Source of the DNA: Bradyrhizobium jicamae
GTDB lineage: Bacteria > Pseudomonadota > Alphaproteobacteria > Rhizobiales > Xanthobacteraceae
Reading direction: 5' to 3'
Length of the DNA: 64,000 nucleotides
Assembly (NCBI RefSeq): GCF_001440395.1
Contig: NZ_LLXZ01000113.1
Coordinates: 46,155-110,154, forward strand
The notes under the pieces were generated by a model. The model was not told the DNA's origin. It worked only from the letters and a program-made list of their open reading frames with translations, and did no database searches. The translations under genes and the position numbers were made by a program. Below are positions 19,145 to 28,704 of the stretch, one piece after another. The number at the start of each line of letters is the position of its first letter. Positions within the stretch are counted from its first letter, which is position 1.

Positions 19145-19370
19145 GACATCGGAAGCTCAAAATGTCAAATTTCTCCTGCAACCCAGCTGCAACCGAGCCG
19201 GCCTCTTTTGTTGCCCTGGTTTCGATTGCGAGCGCTGTCGACATTGCGGTTGCGGAACCGAGCGCCGTAAGCAGCGCTGCGATGGGTCGGCAGACCTGAA
19301 AAAGCGCTGCTCGGCCATCGATGCTTTAAATCAATCCAGCCTGCTCCCGGTAGGCAGGTCATATTGCGCA
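19145..19370 (+). pseudogene. Remnant of a livK-type binding-protein gene, 5' part
   Basis: Shared words in the same order match the start of the intact gene at 58477: ACATCGG-AGCT-CAAATGTCAA, TTGCTTGTGCTTTGGTTTCGA-like and GCTGCGAT, and the spacing to the ATG is similar. The frame is open for only about 35 codons and then diverges and stops. It lies about 360 bases after a MerR-type element, as the intact gene does (about 280 bases). Confidence 0.6.
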
Positions 19371-19397
19371 TCGCGCAGGAAGGGCAGTAACGCAGAA

Positions 19398-19730
19398 ATG
19401 TACCAACTAAGCGAGGATATAGTGAAGCAAAAGCAGTGCACGGGTGGGTTTTGGCACTACAGAGGACATCACTGTGCAACAGTTCTTATTGTTGCTCTAG
19501 TGACGACAACAGCTCTCAGCACCGAACGGGCGGCCGCACGAGATCGGCAGGCGACAGCGGAGGAGCAACAGGCTTGCACACCCGACGTATTTCGCCTTTG
19601 TAGCAGCCGCATACCGGATGCGGACGCCATCACTGCCTGCCTGAGAGCCAAGCTCACAAGCTTGAGTGACCAATGTCGCTACGTGATTTCCGCTCGCGAT
19701 GGTGCCAAGAGAACTCCAGGCTCGAAATGA
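19398..19730 (+). CDS. Small exported cysteine-containing protein
   Basis: This is an open frame of 110 residues. A hydrophobic segment (ATVLIVALVTTTALS) near residue 30 is followed by a short linker, then ACTPDVFRLCSSRIPDADAI and TACLRAKLTSLSDQC. The C-x8-C ... C-x12-C layout is like the cysteine-rich repeat found in many small periplasmic proteins of rhizobia. Which start is used is unclear; the ATG at 19398 leaves about 28 residues before the signal-like segment. It lies on the same strand as the carboxylase operon but about 190 bases upstream. Function unknown. Confidence 0.55.
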   Translation: MYQLSEDIVKQKQCTGGFWHYRGHHCATVLIVALVTTTALSTERAAARDRQATAEEQQACTPDVFRLCSSRIPDADAITACLRAKLTSLSDQCRYVISARDGAKRTPGSK

Positions 19731-19919
19731 GGCGTCGCTGCCAACAAGCCGGTAGCCTCGATCGGCCGCAGTCCGGCCTAGTTCACAGCCTCATCTGGAG
19801 TGCGGTAGCGCCGCACGTGGCGAAGGGACATGTGAACGGGCGCGGGCGATTGAGGATAACACCAAGCGGTCACGAATGATGGGACTCACGTTCTCATGCA
19901 ATCGTTTGGACGAAGGCGA

Positions 19920-21395
19920 ATGCGCAAATTATCCTTTGACACTGTCCTGATCGCCAATAGAGGCGAGATCGCCGTACGCATCATCAAGACATTGCGCAAG
20001 TTGGGAATTCGCTCCGCAATTGTCTACCATGATGTCGATGCGCGGACGCCGGCCGTATTGATGGCCGACAAGGCGATCGCCATCAGCGGTCGTACGCCGA
20101 TCTCGGCCTATCTCGACAGTGCGCAAATCATCGCTGCCGCCCGCAACGCGAACGCCGGCGCGCTCCACCCGGGTTATGGATTTCTATCGGAGAATGCGGA
20201 GTTCGCTAGGGCCGTGATGAAGGCCGGCATTGCGTTCATCGGGCCCACTCCGGAAAGCATTGAACTGATGGGCGACAAGATCCGGGCCCGCAACTTCGTC
20301 AAGCGGAACGGCTTTTCGGTCGCACCTTCGGCGATCGAAGAAGATGATCCAGCGACGTTCGTTTCCAGGGCGCGGTGTATTGGAGCCCCCTTACTGGTGA
20401 AACCTTCGGCGGGCGGTGGCGGCAAGGGCATGCGGATTGTGCGGAAGCTTGACACCTTAGGCGACGCGATTGCGCAGGCGCGCAGTGAGGGATTGCGGTA
20501 CTTTGGGGATGGCCGGCTTTACGTCGAACGATACGTTGAGAACCCGCGGCATATCGAAGTGCAGGTCCTCGGCGACGCATTCGGAAACGTGGTCCACCTC
20601 TTGGAGCGGGAGTGCTCGGTACAGCGACGATTCCAGAAGATTATCGAGGAGACGCCCTCGCCAGCGCTGTCGCCGGGGTTGCGCAAGCAGATCTGCGAAA
20701 CTGCCGCCGGGATCGCCCGTGCCGCCAACTATCGAAATGCGGGCACTGTCGAATTCATCTTCGGCGGGGGAGAGTTCTATTTCCTCGAGATGAATACGCG
20801 CCTGCAGGTCGAGCATCCCGTGACCGAGATGGTTAGCGGCATCGATCTTGTTGCCGAACAGGTTTATCTCGCTGCGGGATGCGAACTTGGATTTTCGCAA
20901 TCCGATATCATGTCGAAAGGACACGCGATCGAGGTCAGGCTGTGTGCCGAAGCCCCGGAACGCGGGTACGCTCCGACGACCGGCAAGATACTTGTGCTCG
21001 AGTACCCGGACGGCGACGGCCTGCGGATCGACAGTGGCATCTTGCAAGGTCAGCAGATCACGGCAGCATTCGATCCCATGATAGCAAAGATCATTGTGCA
21101 CTCGCCCACGCGCATTGAGGCTGCACTGAAGGCCCATCGCGCGGTGGCAGAGCTAGTGCTTCTCGGCTGCGAGACAAACGCGAGCTTTCTCGGGCGTATC
21201 CTTGCGGACGAGGCATTTCTGAGTGGACATGTCCATACCGGGTATCTCGATGAAAATCCGCACATTGCTGCGGGCAACTCTGCGTCCGACTTGTCGGCCT
21301 TCCTGGCAACTGCCGCTCTCCTGACGAGACCGATCCGCGAATCGGCAGATGCCGTGCCCGAACTGCACGCAAACCTGGGTTGCTGGAGGAACTGA
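19920..21395 (+). CDS. Acyl-CoA carboxylase, biotin carboxylase subunit
   Basis: This 491-residue ATP-grasp protein carboxylates biotin with bicarbonate and ATP. The N-terminus FDTVLIANRGEIAVRI and the GYGFLSENAEFA block are typical. The glycine-rich ATP loop reads KPSAGGGGKGMR, and HIEVQVLGD and the FLEMNTRLQVEHPVTE block with its catalytic residues are intact. The ATG at 19920 has GAAGG upstream and begins at family homology. The next gene starts one base after its stop, giving a three-gene operon with the carrier and carboxyltransferase. Length and the separate carrier fit a methylcrotonyl-, geranyl- or propionyl-CoA-type system rather than housekeeping AccABCD. Confidence 0.85.
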   Translation: MRKLSFDTVLIANRGEIAVRIIKTLRKLGIRSAIVYHDVDARTPAVLMADKAIAISGRTPISAYLDSAQIIAAARNANAGALHPGYGFLSENAEFARAVMKAGIAFIGPTPESIELMGDKIRARNFVKRNGFSVAPSAIEEDDPATFVSRARCIGAPLLVKPSAGGGGKGMRIVRKLDTLGDAIAQARSEGLRYFGDGRLYVERYVENPRHIEVQVLGDAFGNVVHLLERECSVQRRFQKIIEETPSPALSPGLRKQICETAAGIARAANYRNAGTVEFIFGGGEFYFLEMNTRLQVEHPVTEMVSGIDLVAEQVYLAAGCELGFSQSDIMSKGHAIEVRLCAEAPERGYAPTTGKILVLEYPDGDGLRIDSGILQGQQITAAFDPMIAKIIVHSPTRIEAALKAHRAVAELVLLGCETNASFLGRILADEAFLSGHVHTGYLDENPHIAAGNSASDLSAFLATAALLTRPIRESADAVPELHANLGCWRN

Positions 21396-21396
21396 C

Positions 21397-21900
21397 GTGA
21401 ACCACTCCTTCGAGGTTGACGGCGTAGATTTTCAGTTATGGCTTTCACCCTGCCAGCAGGGCTATCGTCTTCGCTTGCATGATAAGGTGATTGCCCCGAT
21501 CGCGTTCTCACATCAAGCCGATAGTCGCGGCGTACTTACTATTGCAGGACAACGCGAACCGGTCAGATATGCCATCGACGGCGAGATGCTTCACGTGCGT
21601 ATCCGTGGCAGGACGTGCATTTTGCGCTACTGCGACCCATTGCGAACGCTCGCTTCCACGAACCAGGAGGCAGGTCATCTCGTGGCCCGCGCGCCGATGC
21701 CGGGCGTCGTCGTTAAGACCAACGTTTCGCCTGGTCAACCCGTTTCAGCAGGCATGGAGTTGATGACGATTGAGAGCATGAAGTTGGAGACCGTCATACG
21801 CTCTCCACAGGACGGCGCAGTCGACCGAATTCACTTTAATGAAGGCGAGAGCTTCGAGCGAGATGCAGTGCTGGTTACGCTCTCCGAGGAAAGGCGCTGA
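21397..21900 (+). CDS. Biotin carboxyl carrier protein
   Basis: This 167-residue protein has a C-terminal biotinyl domain: APMPGVVVKTNVSPGQPV, then TIESMKLETVIRSP. The lysine in ESMKLE is the biotin attachment site (EAMKM in most families). The first about 90 residues are a separate, less conserved domain as in other three-gene acyl-CoA carboxylases. The GTG at 21397 lies one base after the stop of the biotin carboxylase gene; the longer frame from 21349 would overlap it. Its stop lies one base ahead of the carboxyltransferase ATG. It should carry carboxybiotin between the two neighbouring enzymes. Confidence 0.85.
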   Translation: MNHSFEVDGVDFQLWLSPCQQGYRLRLHDKVIAPIAFSHQADSRGVLTIAGQREPVRYAIDGEMLHVRIRGRTCILRYCDPLRTLASTNQEAGHLVARAPMPGVVVKTNVSPGQPVSAGMELMTIESMKLETVIRSPQDGAVDRIHFNEGESFERDAVLVTLSEERR

Positions 21901-21901
21901 A

Positions 21902-23509
21902 ATGCAGCGGATCACTTCCTCGGTGGATGTCAAATCGCAAGAATTTCGGCTCAATGAACTCCACAACAGGCAACTTGCTGCCGAATTGAAGGAGCGCCAG
22001 CGTGCCGCCCGCTTCAGCCGTCCCGAACGGGATCTTGAGCGCCTGCGGCGGCAAAACAAGCTATTTGTTCGTGATCGGATCGAGGCGTTGCTCGATCCAG
22101 AAACTCCGTTCCTCGAGCTTTCGACATTGGCCGCTAACAAGGCTTACGACGGCGAGGTGCCTAGCGCGGCGCAGGTCGTCGGCATTGGCATGGTCGTTGG
22201 TCGCGAGGTGATTATTCATGCGGATGACGCCAGCGTGAAGGGCGGGGCCTGGTATCCGCTCTCTGTCAAGAAGATCGTGCGTGCCTTGGACGTAGCGATC
22301 GAAAATCGTCTACCCGTGGTTCATCTGTGCGACTGTGCCGGCGGATTCCTGCCTTTGCAGGCGGAATTCTTCGCGGATCGCTACCACGCGGGTCGAATCT
22401 TCCGCAATCAATCCATCCTCTCGAAGATGGGAGTGCCGCAGGTCTCCATCGTTATGGGCCATTGCACCGCGGGAGGGGCTTTCGTCCCGGCGCTCAGCGA
22501 CTACAACATTATAGTTGAGGGCACGGGTGCAATCTTTCTTGGTGGCCCTCCAGTCGTGAAAGCTGCCACGGGCGAGACAGTATCTGTCGAAGAACTTGGC
22601 GGCGCACACATGCATACCAATGTGTCGGGGACAAGTGACTATATCGCAAGCTCTGAGATGCATGCGATTGCGATTGCTCGCGACATCGTCGCTCGCTTCC
22701 ATCGTCCAGAAAAAGTCTCGATCGATCGAGCCACTCCAGAGCCGCCCGCCTACGATGCGTCTGAACTGTACGGCCTCATCCCAAAGGATGCTCGAGTGCA
22801 GTTCGACATGCGGGAGATCATCGCCCGTCTGGTCGATGGCAGCCGATTCCACGAATACAAGCCCCGCTATGGCGAATCTCTGGTGTGCGGTTTCGCGCAG
22901 CTTCATGGATATCAAATTGGGATTCTTGCAAACAACGGTGTGCTGGTCAATGACAGTGCACTGAAAGGCGCTCACTTTATCCAATTGTGCGACAAGAGCC
23001 GGACGCCCCTACTCTTCCTGCAGAATATCACTGGTTTCATGGTCGGCCGCGAATACGAACGGCGTGGCATCACCAAAGACGGCGCCAAGCTGATCATGGC
23101 TGTCTCTGGAGCGTCGGTGCCCAAGTTCACCGTCGTCTGCAACGGCTCCCACGGAGCGGGAACGTACGCCATGGCTGGACGGGCTTTCGATCCGCGCTTT
23201 ATGTTCACCTGGCCGCAGTCCCAGATTTCTGCGATGGGTGCGGAGCAAGCGGTGGGCGTTCTCACCCATGTCAAGGCAAGACAACTGGCCCGCGAGGGCG
23301 GCCGCCTGCCGGAGCAGGAGTTGGTAGCCATTCGAGAGCCGATTCTCGAAGACTATCGGGAGCGATCGAGCGCCTATTACGCAACCTCGGAGATCTGGGA
23401 CGACGGCATTCTTGATCCCATTGACACCAGAAACGCGCTGGCAATCGTCCTGAGTGCTTCGCTCAATGCTCCTATCGAGGCGCCACATTACGGCGTCTTC
23501 AGAATGTAA
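21902..23509 (+). CDS. Acyl-CoA carboxylase, carboxyltransferase subunit (MccB-like)
   Basis: This 535-residue protein has the length of the beta subunit of methylcrotonyl-CoA carboxylase and its relatives. It transfers the carboxyl group from biotin to an acyl-CoA. Visible blocks are ARERIxxLLDP-like VRDRIEALLDPETPFLELS, HCTAGGAFVPALSDYNIIV, GGPPVVKAATGE, and the C-terminal FMVGREYERRGITKDGAK and NGSHGAGTYAM, which form the crotonase-fold oxyanion sites. The ATG at 21902 directly follows the carrier gene. The specific acyl-CoA is not decided by sequence; methylcrotonyl- and geranyl-CoA carboxylase beta are the closest types by recollection. Confidence 0.85.
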   Translation: MQRITSSVDVKSQEFRLNELHNRQLAAELKERQRAARFSRPERDLERLRRQNKLFVRDRIEALLDPETPFLELSTLAANKAYDGEVPSAAQVVGIGMVVGREVIIHADDASVKGGAWYPLSVKKIVRALDVAIENRLPVVHLCDCAGGFLPLQAEFFADRYHAGRIFRNQSILSKMGVPQVSIVMGHCTAGGAFVPALSDYNIIVEGTGAIFLGGPPVVKAATGETVSVEELGGAHMHTNVSGTSDYIASSEMHAIAIARDIVARFHRPEKVSIDRATPEPPAYDASELYGLIPKDARVQFDMREIIARLVDGSRFHEYKPRYGESLVCGFAQLHGYQIGILANNGVLVNDSALKGAHFIQLCDKSRTPLLFLQNITGFMVGREYERRGITKDGAKLIMAVSGASVPKFTVVCNGSHGAGTYAMAGRAFDPRFMFTWPQSQISAMGAEQAVGVLTHVKARQLAREGGRLPEQELVAIREPILEDYRERSSAYYATSEIWDDGILDPIDTRNALAIVLSASLNAPIEAPHYGVFRM

Positions 23510-24188
23510 CGATCCGATCAGACGGGACGCGCGATTGAACGGAGAGATTGAATGCCCTCCATTGCCTCAGAAAGAATCATCACAAGGTGCTTCAACATTT
23601 GTGCGGAGGCCCAGAGGGACAGCAACGCAATCGTAGCGGCGAGCAGAGCAGCGAATGTCCAATCATGTACCGAAAGCCGTCGTTAATGATGGTCCTGAGC
23701 ATGTAGAGCGCGAACATAAGGTAGCCGAAGATGATCAGATCAAGACGTATTCGTTCATCCTCTCCAGAAGCCGACCTATAAGCATTCGCAGGGTGCCCAA
23801 CGCCGTGATGAACAGATTGCCGGAGACCCGGATGCCGGCATGTACAGTCCGCGGTAGGTAGACGATCCCGGGCGTTGCGCCGAGGCTCTCCTACGTCGGG
23901 ACGCGGGGCCCGGTCACGTCACCCGCACGTTCAAGTCCCGTTGCGGACTTAAGTCGGCCGGGCACTCTCTTGCGATGCGATGCTCCTTCATCGCGCCGCG
24001 TATGACCCCGCCCAGCTCCCGCCGCAAGTGTTCTCAAAAATTAGACAGACGGCTGAGGGTTCCACGATGCCGGCGGCCTGCATTGGCAGCGTGTGTCCGC
24101 GTGCCTAAAAGTGGGCCTCAGGATGCGAGAAAACCCTCAGTTTGCTGACGGCAGAATGAAATACGGTTCAGCCAGGCCAGGAAAGGGC
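23510..24188. other. Gene-poor stretch
   Basis: No intact gene. Minus-strand frames around 23620-23880 contain hydrophobic stretches that might be a decayed ABC permease, but this was too weak to call. The right end leads into a nolA-type element. Confidence 0.35.
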
Positions 24189-24219
24189 TTGAACCTTACG
24201 CGGTGTCAGGTTGTAGGCT
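24189..24219 (+). promoter_or_regulatory. MerR-type promoter element, copy 4 (nolA type)
   Basis: TTGAAC, 19 bases, TAGGCT. It contains the dyad AACCT-N11-AGGTT, the clearest inverted repeat of the nine copies, centred in the spacer as in MerR operators. It is followed by a short nolA remnant and, 540 bases on, by trpD-trpC. Confidence 0.65.
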
Positions 24220-24231
24220 TGGAAACCGATA

Positions 24232-24275
24232 ATGACCGAACCTACCGCACAAGCGTCGATGGGGCATCGGCCGCC
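24232..24275 (+). pseudogene. nolA 5'-end remnant
   Basis: ATGACCGAACCTACCG followed by GCGTCGATGGGGCAT matches the first 13 codons of nolA at 56845 (ATGACCAAAGCTACACC and GCGTCGATGGCGCAT) with a one-base loss that shifts the frame. It sits 12 bases after the promoter element, as the nolA start does (15 bases). Similarity ends near 24275. Confidence 0.6.
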
Positions 24276-24760
24276 GAGCGGAAAACCGGGTACCGCGCAC
24301 CACGAATGCCACATTTACAACTGAACGGCGCTGGAATCGACCTCTCGCTAATGAACGCAGAAGGACGCGAGCTTAAGGAGGACTTCCTGGGCACCGCGCA
24401 TGCCGGTGCGCGACGCAAGACCGAAGTGGAAACAAGAGGAACTCTAGTCTTGGCCGGCGACCTCGGCCCGCCCGCTATGGGGGGCGCCGTGGTCCTGGTC
24501 GCAAAGGACGGTATCGGACACGCGCAAAGCAACATCGACCCCGTGGGGAACGTGACCGGCGTCACCGTGCCGCCGGTCAACTTCGGATCCGACGAGACGA
24601 CGAAGCTGAAAGGGAGCCTGCAGCACAGCTTGGGCGACGACCAGTTCCCCAGTTTCCATCATTATGCTGCAAGAGATATTGGCTCATCACACATCGAGTT
24701 CGCCTTCGCCCCCGCCATCGGCGCCAGCCAGCAATAATGAGCACTGTTCGGAAGCACGGG
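24276..24760. other. Unassigned region ahead of trpD
   Basis: A plus-strand frame stays open to 24737, ending TAATG just ahead of trpD, and reads through the nolA remnant. Its product ([33 protein letters not shown]) was not recognised and does not resemble TrpG. It may be a chance or decayed frame. Confidence 0.35.
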
Positions 24761-25774
24761 ATGGATGACCTCAAATCGATCATTGGCAAGGTCGCCACTG
24801 GCGCCACGCTGACCCGCGAGGAAACGGCATTCGCCTTCGACAGCATGATGTCGGGCGAAGCTACACCCTCGCAGGTGGGCGGCCTGCTCATGGCGCTGCG
24901 GGTGCGCGGCGAGACGGTGGAAGAAATCACCGGCGCGGCTTCCGCGATGCGCAGCAGGATGCTGCGAGTCAGTGCGCCGCACGAGCCCGTCGACATTGTC
25001 GGCACCGGCGGCGACGCTTCGGGCTCGGTCAACGTGTCGACCTGCTCCGCTTTCATCGTCGCCGGCGCTGGCGTGCCGGTGGCCAAACATGGCAACCGCG
25101 CGCTGTCCTCGCGCTCGGGCGCCGCCGACGTCTTGGCGTCGCTCGGCGTGAAGATCGATCTCGCCCCAGAAGAAGTTGCTCGCTGTGTGCACGAAGCTGG
25201 CATCGGTTTTATGTTTGCGCCGGTTCATCATCCCGCCATGAAGCACGTCGGCCCGGCCCGGGTTGAGCTTGCGACCCGCACCATCTTCAACCTGCTCGGC
25301 CCACTGTGCAATCCGGCCAACGTCAAGCGACAGATGGTCGGGGTGTTTTCTCGGCAGTGGGTACTGCCTTTGGCGCAGGTGTTGAACAATCTCGGCGCCG
25401 AATCCGTCTGGGTCGTGCACGGCTCAGACGGACTAGATGAGATCACCCTTACCGGCCCGACCTTTGTTGCCGCACTGGAGGCGGGCGAAATCCGCACCTT
25501 CGAGGTGACGCCGGAAGACGCCGGCCTTCCCCGTTGTGGCAGCGAGGGGCTGAAGGGTGGCGACGCCAATGCAAATGCGCTCGCGCTGCAAAGCGTACTC
25601 GACGGCACGCCGAGCCCGTATCGCGATATCGCGCTTCTGAACGCGGCCGCCGCATTGATCGTGTCCCGCCGTGCCACGACCTTGAGGGAGGGCGTCGCCC
25701 TTGGGCAGAAATCGGTTGATAGCGGTGCCGCGGCGGCGCGATTGAAACGCCTCATCGCGGTCTCCAACGCTTGA
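24761..25774 (+). CDS. trpD: Anthranilate phosphoribosyltransferase
   Basis: This 337-residue enzyme of tryptophan synthesis joins anthranilate to PRPP. The motif [18 protein letters not shown] near residue 80 is the glycine-rich PRPP site, [17 protein letters not shown] follows, and [31 protein letters not shown] is split over the anthranilate pocket. The ATG at 24761 (GGAAG upstream) matches the family start; another ATG lies at 24737. The sequence is complete and uninterrupted. trpC follows directly, and no trpE, trpG, trpA or trpB is in the window. A second housekeeping copy elsewhere is likely, but that is inference. Confidence 0.9.
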   Translation: MDDLKSIIGKVATGATLTREETAFAFDSMMSGEATPSQVGGLLMALRVRGETVEEITGAASAMRSRMLRVSAPHEPVDIVGTGGDASGSVNVSTCSAFIVAGAGVPVAKHGNRALSSRSGAADVLASLGVKIDLAPEEVARCVHEAGIGFMFAPVHHPAMKHVGPARVELATRTIFNLLGPLCNPANVKRQMVGVFSRQWVLPLAQVLNNLGAESVWVVHGSDGLDEITLTGPTFVAALEAGEIRTFEVTPEDAGLPRCGSEGLKGGDANANALALQSVLDGTPSPYRDIALLNAAAALIVSRRATTLREGVALGQKSVDSGAAAARLKRLIAVSNA

Positions 25775-25788
25775 CAGCCGAGTGGCCG

Positions 25789-26607
25789 ATGTCCGACATT
25801 CTGACCAAGATCGAAGCCTATAAGCGCGAAGAGATCGCAGCCGCGAAGCGCGCGCTGCCGATTTCAGACGTCGAGGTGCGCGCGCGCCATGCGCCGGCTC
25901 CGCGCGGCTTCATTAGCATGATACGCAACAAGCATGCCGCGGGCGAGTACGCCCTCATCGCCGAGATCAAGAAGGCGTCGCCCTCCAAGGGTGACATTCG
26001 CGCCGACTTCGATCCGTCTTCGCTTGCGAAAGCACTTGAAGCGGGCGGCGCCACCTGTCTCTCGGTCTTGACGGACAAGCCGTCCTTTCTGGGGCATCTC
26101 AATTTCATGGTTGCAGCGCGAGCGGCGACAAATCTGCCGGTGCTGCGCAAGGATTTCATGTTCGACACCTATCAGGTGGCCGAGGCGCGCGCCCATGGCG
26201 CGGACTGCATCCTGATCATCATGGCGGCGCTGGACGATGGCGCTGCCCGCGACATCGAAGCCGCAGCCCTGGCGCAAGGCATGGACGTTCTGATCGAGAT
26301 CCACGACTGCGCGGAACTCGATCGCGCCCTCACCCTTCGTTCGCCGATGATCGGCATCAACAACCGTAACCTGCGCACCTTCCAGACCACACTTGCGACC
26401 AGCGAAGCGCTGGCACCCCTCGTTCCCAAAGATCGCTTGATCGTCGGCGAAAGCGGCATCTTCGCACCTGCCGATCTCATGCGGCTTTCGCGGGTCGGCA
26501 TTTCAACCTTCCTGGTCGGCGAGAGTCTGATGCGGCAAGCCGATGTGACGGCTGAAACCCGTATGCTGCTCTCGCGCGGGGCTAACGTTGAAACAGAAGC
26601 GCACTGA
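25789..26607 (+). CDS. trpC: Indole-3-glycerol phosphate synthase
   Basis: This 272-residue TIM-barrel enzyme closes the ring of carboxyphenylamino-deoxyribulose phosphate to indole-3-glycerol phosphate. Visible blocks are [19 protein letters not shown] with the catalytic Lys, [31 protein letters not shown] with the second Lys, [11 protein letters not shown], and [11 protein letters not shown] at the phosphate site. The ATG at 25789 lies 14 bases after the trpD stop, and the longer frame overlaps trpD. It forms a two-gene operon with trpD. The product could feed tryptophan or indole-3-acetate synthesis. The reason for its presence inside a symbiosis region is unknown. Confidence 0.9.
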   Translation: MSDILTKIEAYKREEIAAAKRALPISDVEVRARHAPAPRGFISMIRNKHAAGEYALIAEIKKASPSKGDIRADFDPSSLAKALEAGGATCLSVLTDKPSFLGHLNFMVAARAATNLPVLRKDFMFDTYQVAEARAHGADCILIIMAALDDGAARDIEAAALAQGMDVLIEIHDCAELDRALTLRSPMIGINNRNLRTFQTTLATSEALAPLVPKDRLIVGESGIFAPADLMRLSRVGISTFLVGESLMRQADVTAETRMLLSRGANVETEAH

Positions 26608-27086
26608 TGGAGCGCAAGCGTCTCCCAGCCGAGCTGGCTTCCCTCCGAAGATTGCGCGCTGCGACAGCATTAAGGCGTCCCGCGGTTCGACGATGACTAG
26701 ATCAATACTCAGCGGATCGCGAACTCACATCAGCGCGGAGGGGCGCTCGTAAGCTGCGGGCGAGAAGCACGGTCCGCAGTGATCGACGAAATGCAGGACT
26801 TGCACGAAATGACCGTGCATCTAAGACGGTAAGGGCTAATCATGAAAAGGTTTCACAAATCGAGGCGGAGCTTGGTCAGATGGCTGTGGTGCGGGCCCCG
26901 GAGCAGCGCGCTTATCAGGCTGGAGGATCGCCACCGCAGAAAGTTAGCCGAGGTGAGCGAGGCCAGAGCGCCACGCGACAATAGATCACCGCTCAGACCG
27001 CGGAAGCCGGCGCGACGCGTCCGGCCGAGATCGTCGACATGCCAGCGGGCATCGCTTGCGCGCTGTCGCGACCAAGGAGACAAACA
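26608..27086. other. Gene-poor stretch
   Basis: Short, arginine-rich frames only. Nothing recognised. Confidence 0.4.
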
Positions 27087-27278
27087 ATGATGTCCTGGCG
27101 GATGGTGGCAGCACTCGGATCGATCGCAAGCATCGAACGCATGCTTGGGAAGTTTCGGGAGATGATCGATACAGACAATTCGATCCCGCCCGAGCTACGG
27201 AGTGCGTTGCACGCAACGCTGGATGGGCATCTTCTCTCCGCGAAGGAGCGCCTTCTCAAGACTGTCGGCGACCAATAA
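27087..27278 (+). CDS. Small hypothetical protein
   Basis: This 63-residue protein starts MMSWRMVAALGSIASIERML and is predicted to be mostly helical. The ATG at 27087 follows a near-ideal ribosome binding site (AAGGAG, 7-base gap), the main evidence that it is translated. No domain was recognised. It lies alone between trpC and a broken flavin reductase gene. Confidence 0.5.
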   Translation: MMSWRMVAALGSIASIERMLGKFREMIDTDNSIPPELRSALHATLDGHLLSAKERLLKTVGDQ

Positions 27279-27376
27279 GGGCTACTCCGATCGCGAGCCA
27301 CGCAATCTGGCAAGAGCAAGCGTTCGAAATAGCACCAGTCCGTAAGTAGGTTACGAGCTGCCAATTGCCTCCCAAC

Positions 27377-27876
27377 ATGAACGAAATTCAGTCCATCGAC
27401 CCGATCGAGTTTCGCCAAGCGATGGGAATTCTGGCGAGCGGCGTCGCCATTGTTGCGGTCGGAACGGCCCAGGGACGGCGTGGGTTAACGGTAAGCTCTG
27501 TTACCTCGATCTGCATGATCCGCCCTGCTTGCTGGCCGGTATTAATGCGTGTTCTGAGACTCACGATGCGATACTCGCCAGCGGCCGCTTTGGCGTCAGT
27601 CTTCTTGGCAGCGATCAGCGGGAGCTCGCCAAGCGTTTCGCTGGCCGGGATGGTGCCAAGGGTGTCCACCGCTTCGATACAGCGCCGTGGAATCAGGGCG
27701 TCCTCGACGTACCTGTTTTGCAAAGCGCAATTAGCGTGCTCGAATGTGTCTTGCATCGCCACCAAGTCGTCGGCACCCACGGGATTTTTATAGGCCGGAT
27801 TGTCGCGACGCGACCAGGTCAAGGCGATCCACTCATCAACTTCCGGGGCGAGCTTCGAACGTTACCGCACAGCTGA
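27377..27876 (+). pseudogene. Flavin reductase-like (HpaC/RutF type) gene, one frameshift
   Basis: The first frame gives IDPIEFRQAMGILASGVAIV and GLTVSSVTSI, the usual start of the flavin reductase-like FMN-binding domain. At about 27513 the match moves to another frame: HDPPCLLAGINACSETHDAI, ASGRFGVSLLGSDQ, FAGRDGAKG, VLECVLHRHQVVGTHGIFIG and a final INFRGELRTLP. All family blocks are present in order, so a single recent frameshift seems to have inactivated it. Such enzymes supply reduced FMN to monooxygenases like the two luciferase-like ones in this window, but no linkage is seen. Confidence 0.75.
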
Positions 27877-27956
27877 GTGCAGTTTCATCGCCCTGCGGTT
27901 ATTAGGAACGAACTGCGCCTAGCCTCATCTTCCGAGCAACAGAAATTGAGTTGATA

Positions 27957-28256
27957 ATGATCATAGAATACTCGCCAGGAAGCGGCATGCACCTGGCGGA
28001 GCCCCTCGATTTTTCCAGGTTCAAGCTCGTCTTGAAAGGCGCAGTTGCCGCTAACTCTCCAGCGTTGAGAGGGATCTCGCTGATTGGCCAGGACAATGCC
28101 CTGGTCCCTATCGATCTAGTGCCGACCTTGCCTGGCCGCCCCAAGGACGACAAAGCTTGGGACGCAGCCTACGCGGAGATGGTCGCAACGCCCGCAAGTG
28201 CGGCTGGATTGACGCCAAAGCAAATGCGATTCGCGCTCTCATCGAAAGAAAGTTCT
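27957..28256 (+). pseudogene. Small conserved hypothetical gene with a C-terminal frameshift
   Basis: The main frame gives MIIEYSPGSGMHLAEPLDF, FKLVLKGAVAANSPAL and DNALVPIDLVPTLPGRP, then AWDAAYAEMVAT. At about 28195 the natural ending, WIDAKANAIRALIERKF and stop, is found in another frame. I recall this layout from a small family common in Bradyrhizobium, with no known function. The ATG at 27957 or 27963 could be the start. Confidence 0.5.
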
Positions 28257-28610
28257 GATCAGAAACAACTCACTATTAGACAGTTCGCATTCCGCTAGCT
28301 CGTGCCTTACATGCAAGTGACACGTAGGCCCTAATCTGTCTTGGTACCGACTCGTTTGGCAGCCCGGCTTATTACCTAGAAGCGGACAGCATCATTGCGG
28401 CGAGAAGATCAGCCCTGAGAGGGAACCCGACACGCATCTGCTGAGCCGCTCACACAGGCGGCCGCCTAACATCTCGGCGCCACCAACGCTAGCGTCCGGC
28501 TCGGCCAGATGCTTCGAGGAATGGCGTTTCTTTTTATCAACTTTCGTATGGTCGCGGCTGATGGAGGGCTGACGAGTTTGGACATATTCACGCGAGGAGC
28601 CCAAAGGGGC
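28257..28610. other. Gap ahead of a MerR-type element
   Basis: No gene recognised. From about 28500 the sequence (AGATGCTTCGAGGAATGGCG, later TTTGGACATATTCACG) resembles the region before copy 9 at 58.1 kb. Confidence 0.4.
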
Positions 28611-28641
28611 TTGAATCGTACGTAGCGTCAAATTGTACGGT
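28611..28641 (+). promoter_or_regulatory. MerR-type promoter element, copy 5 (second subfamily)
   Basis: TTGAAT, 19 bases, TACGGT, spacer end GCGTCAAATTG. It lies about 60 bases upstream of a pair of overlapping small genes that ends with a GcrA-like zinc protein. Confidence 0.6.
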
Positions 28642-28704
28642 GTCAAAGTAGGTTGTGCCGGTTTCCATGTGTCAGAGGCCCTAAAGAAGTTTTTGTCCGC
28701 CGAG

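Noticed and set aside
23620..23880. Decayed ABC transporter permease on the minus strand
   Set aside because: Only vague hydrophobic similarity in several frames; no conserved EAA loop.
24093..24737. Open frame of 214 codons ahead of trpD as a real gene or trpG
   Set aside because: It runs through the promoter element and nolA remnant, has no recognisable domain and no TrpG motifs such as the GxCxG-type glutaminase site.
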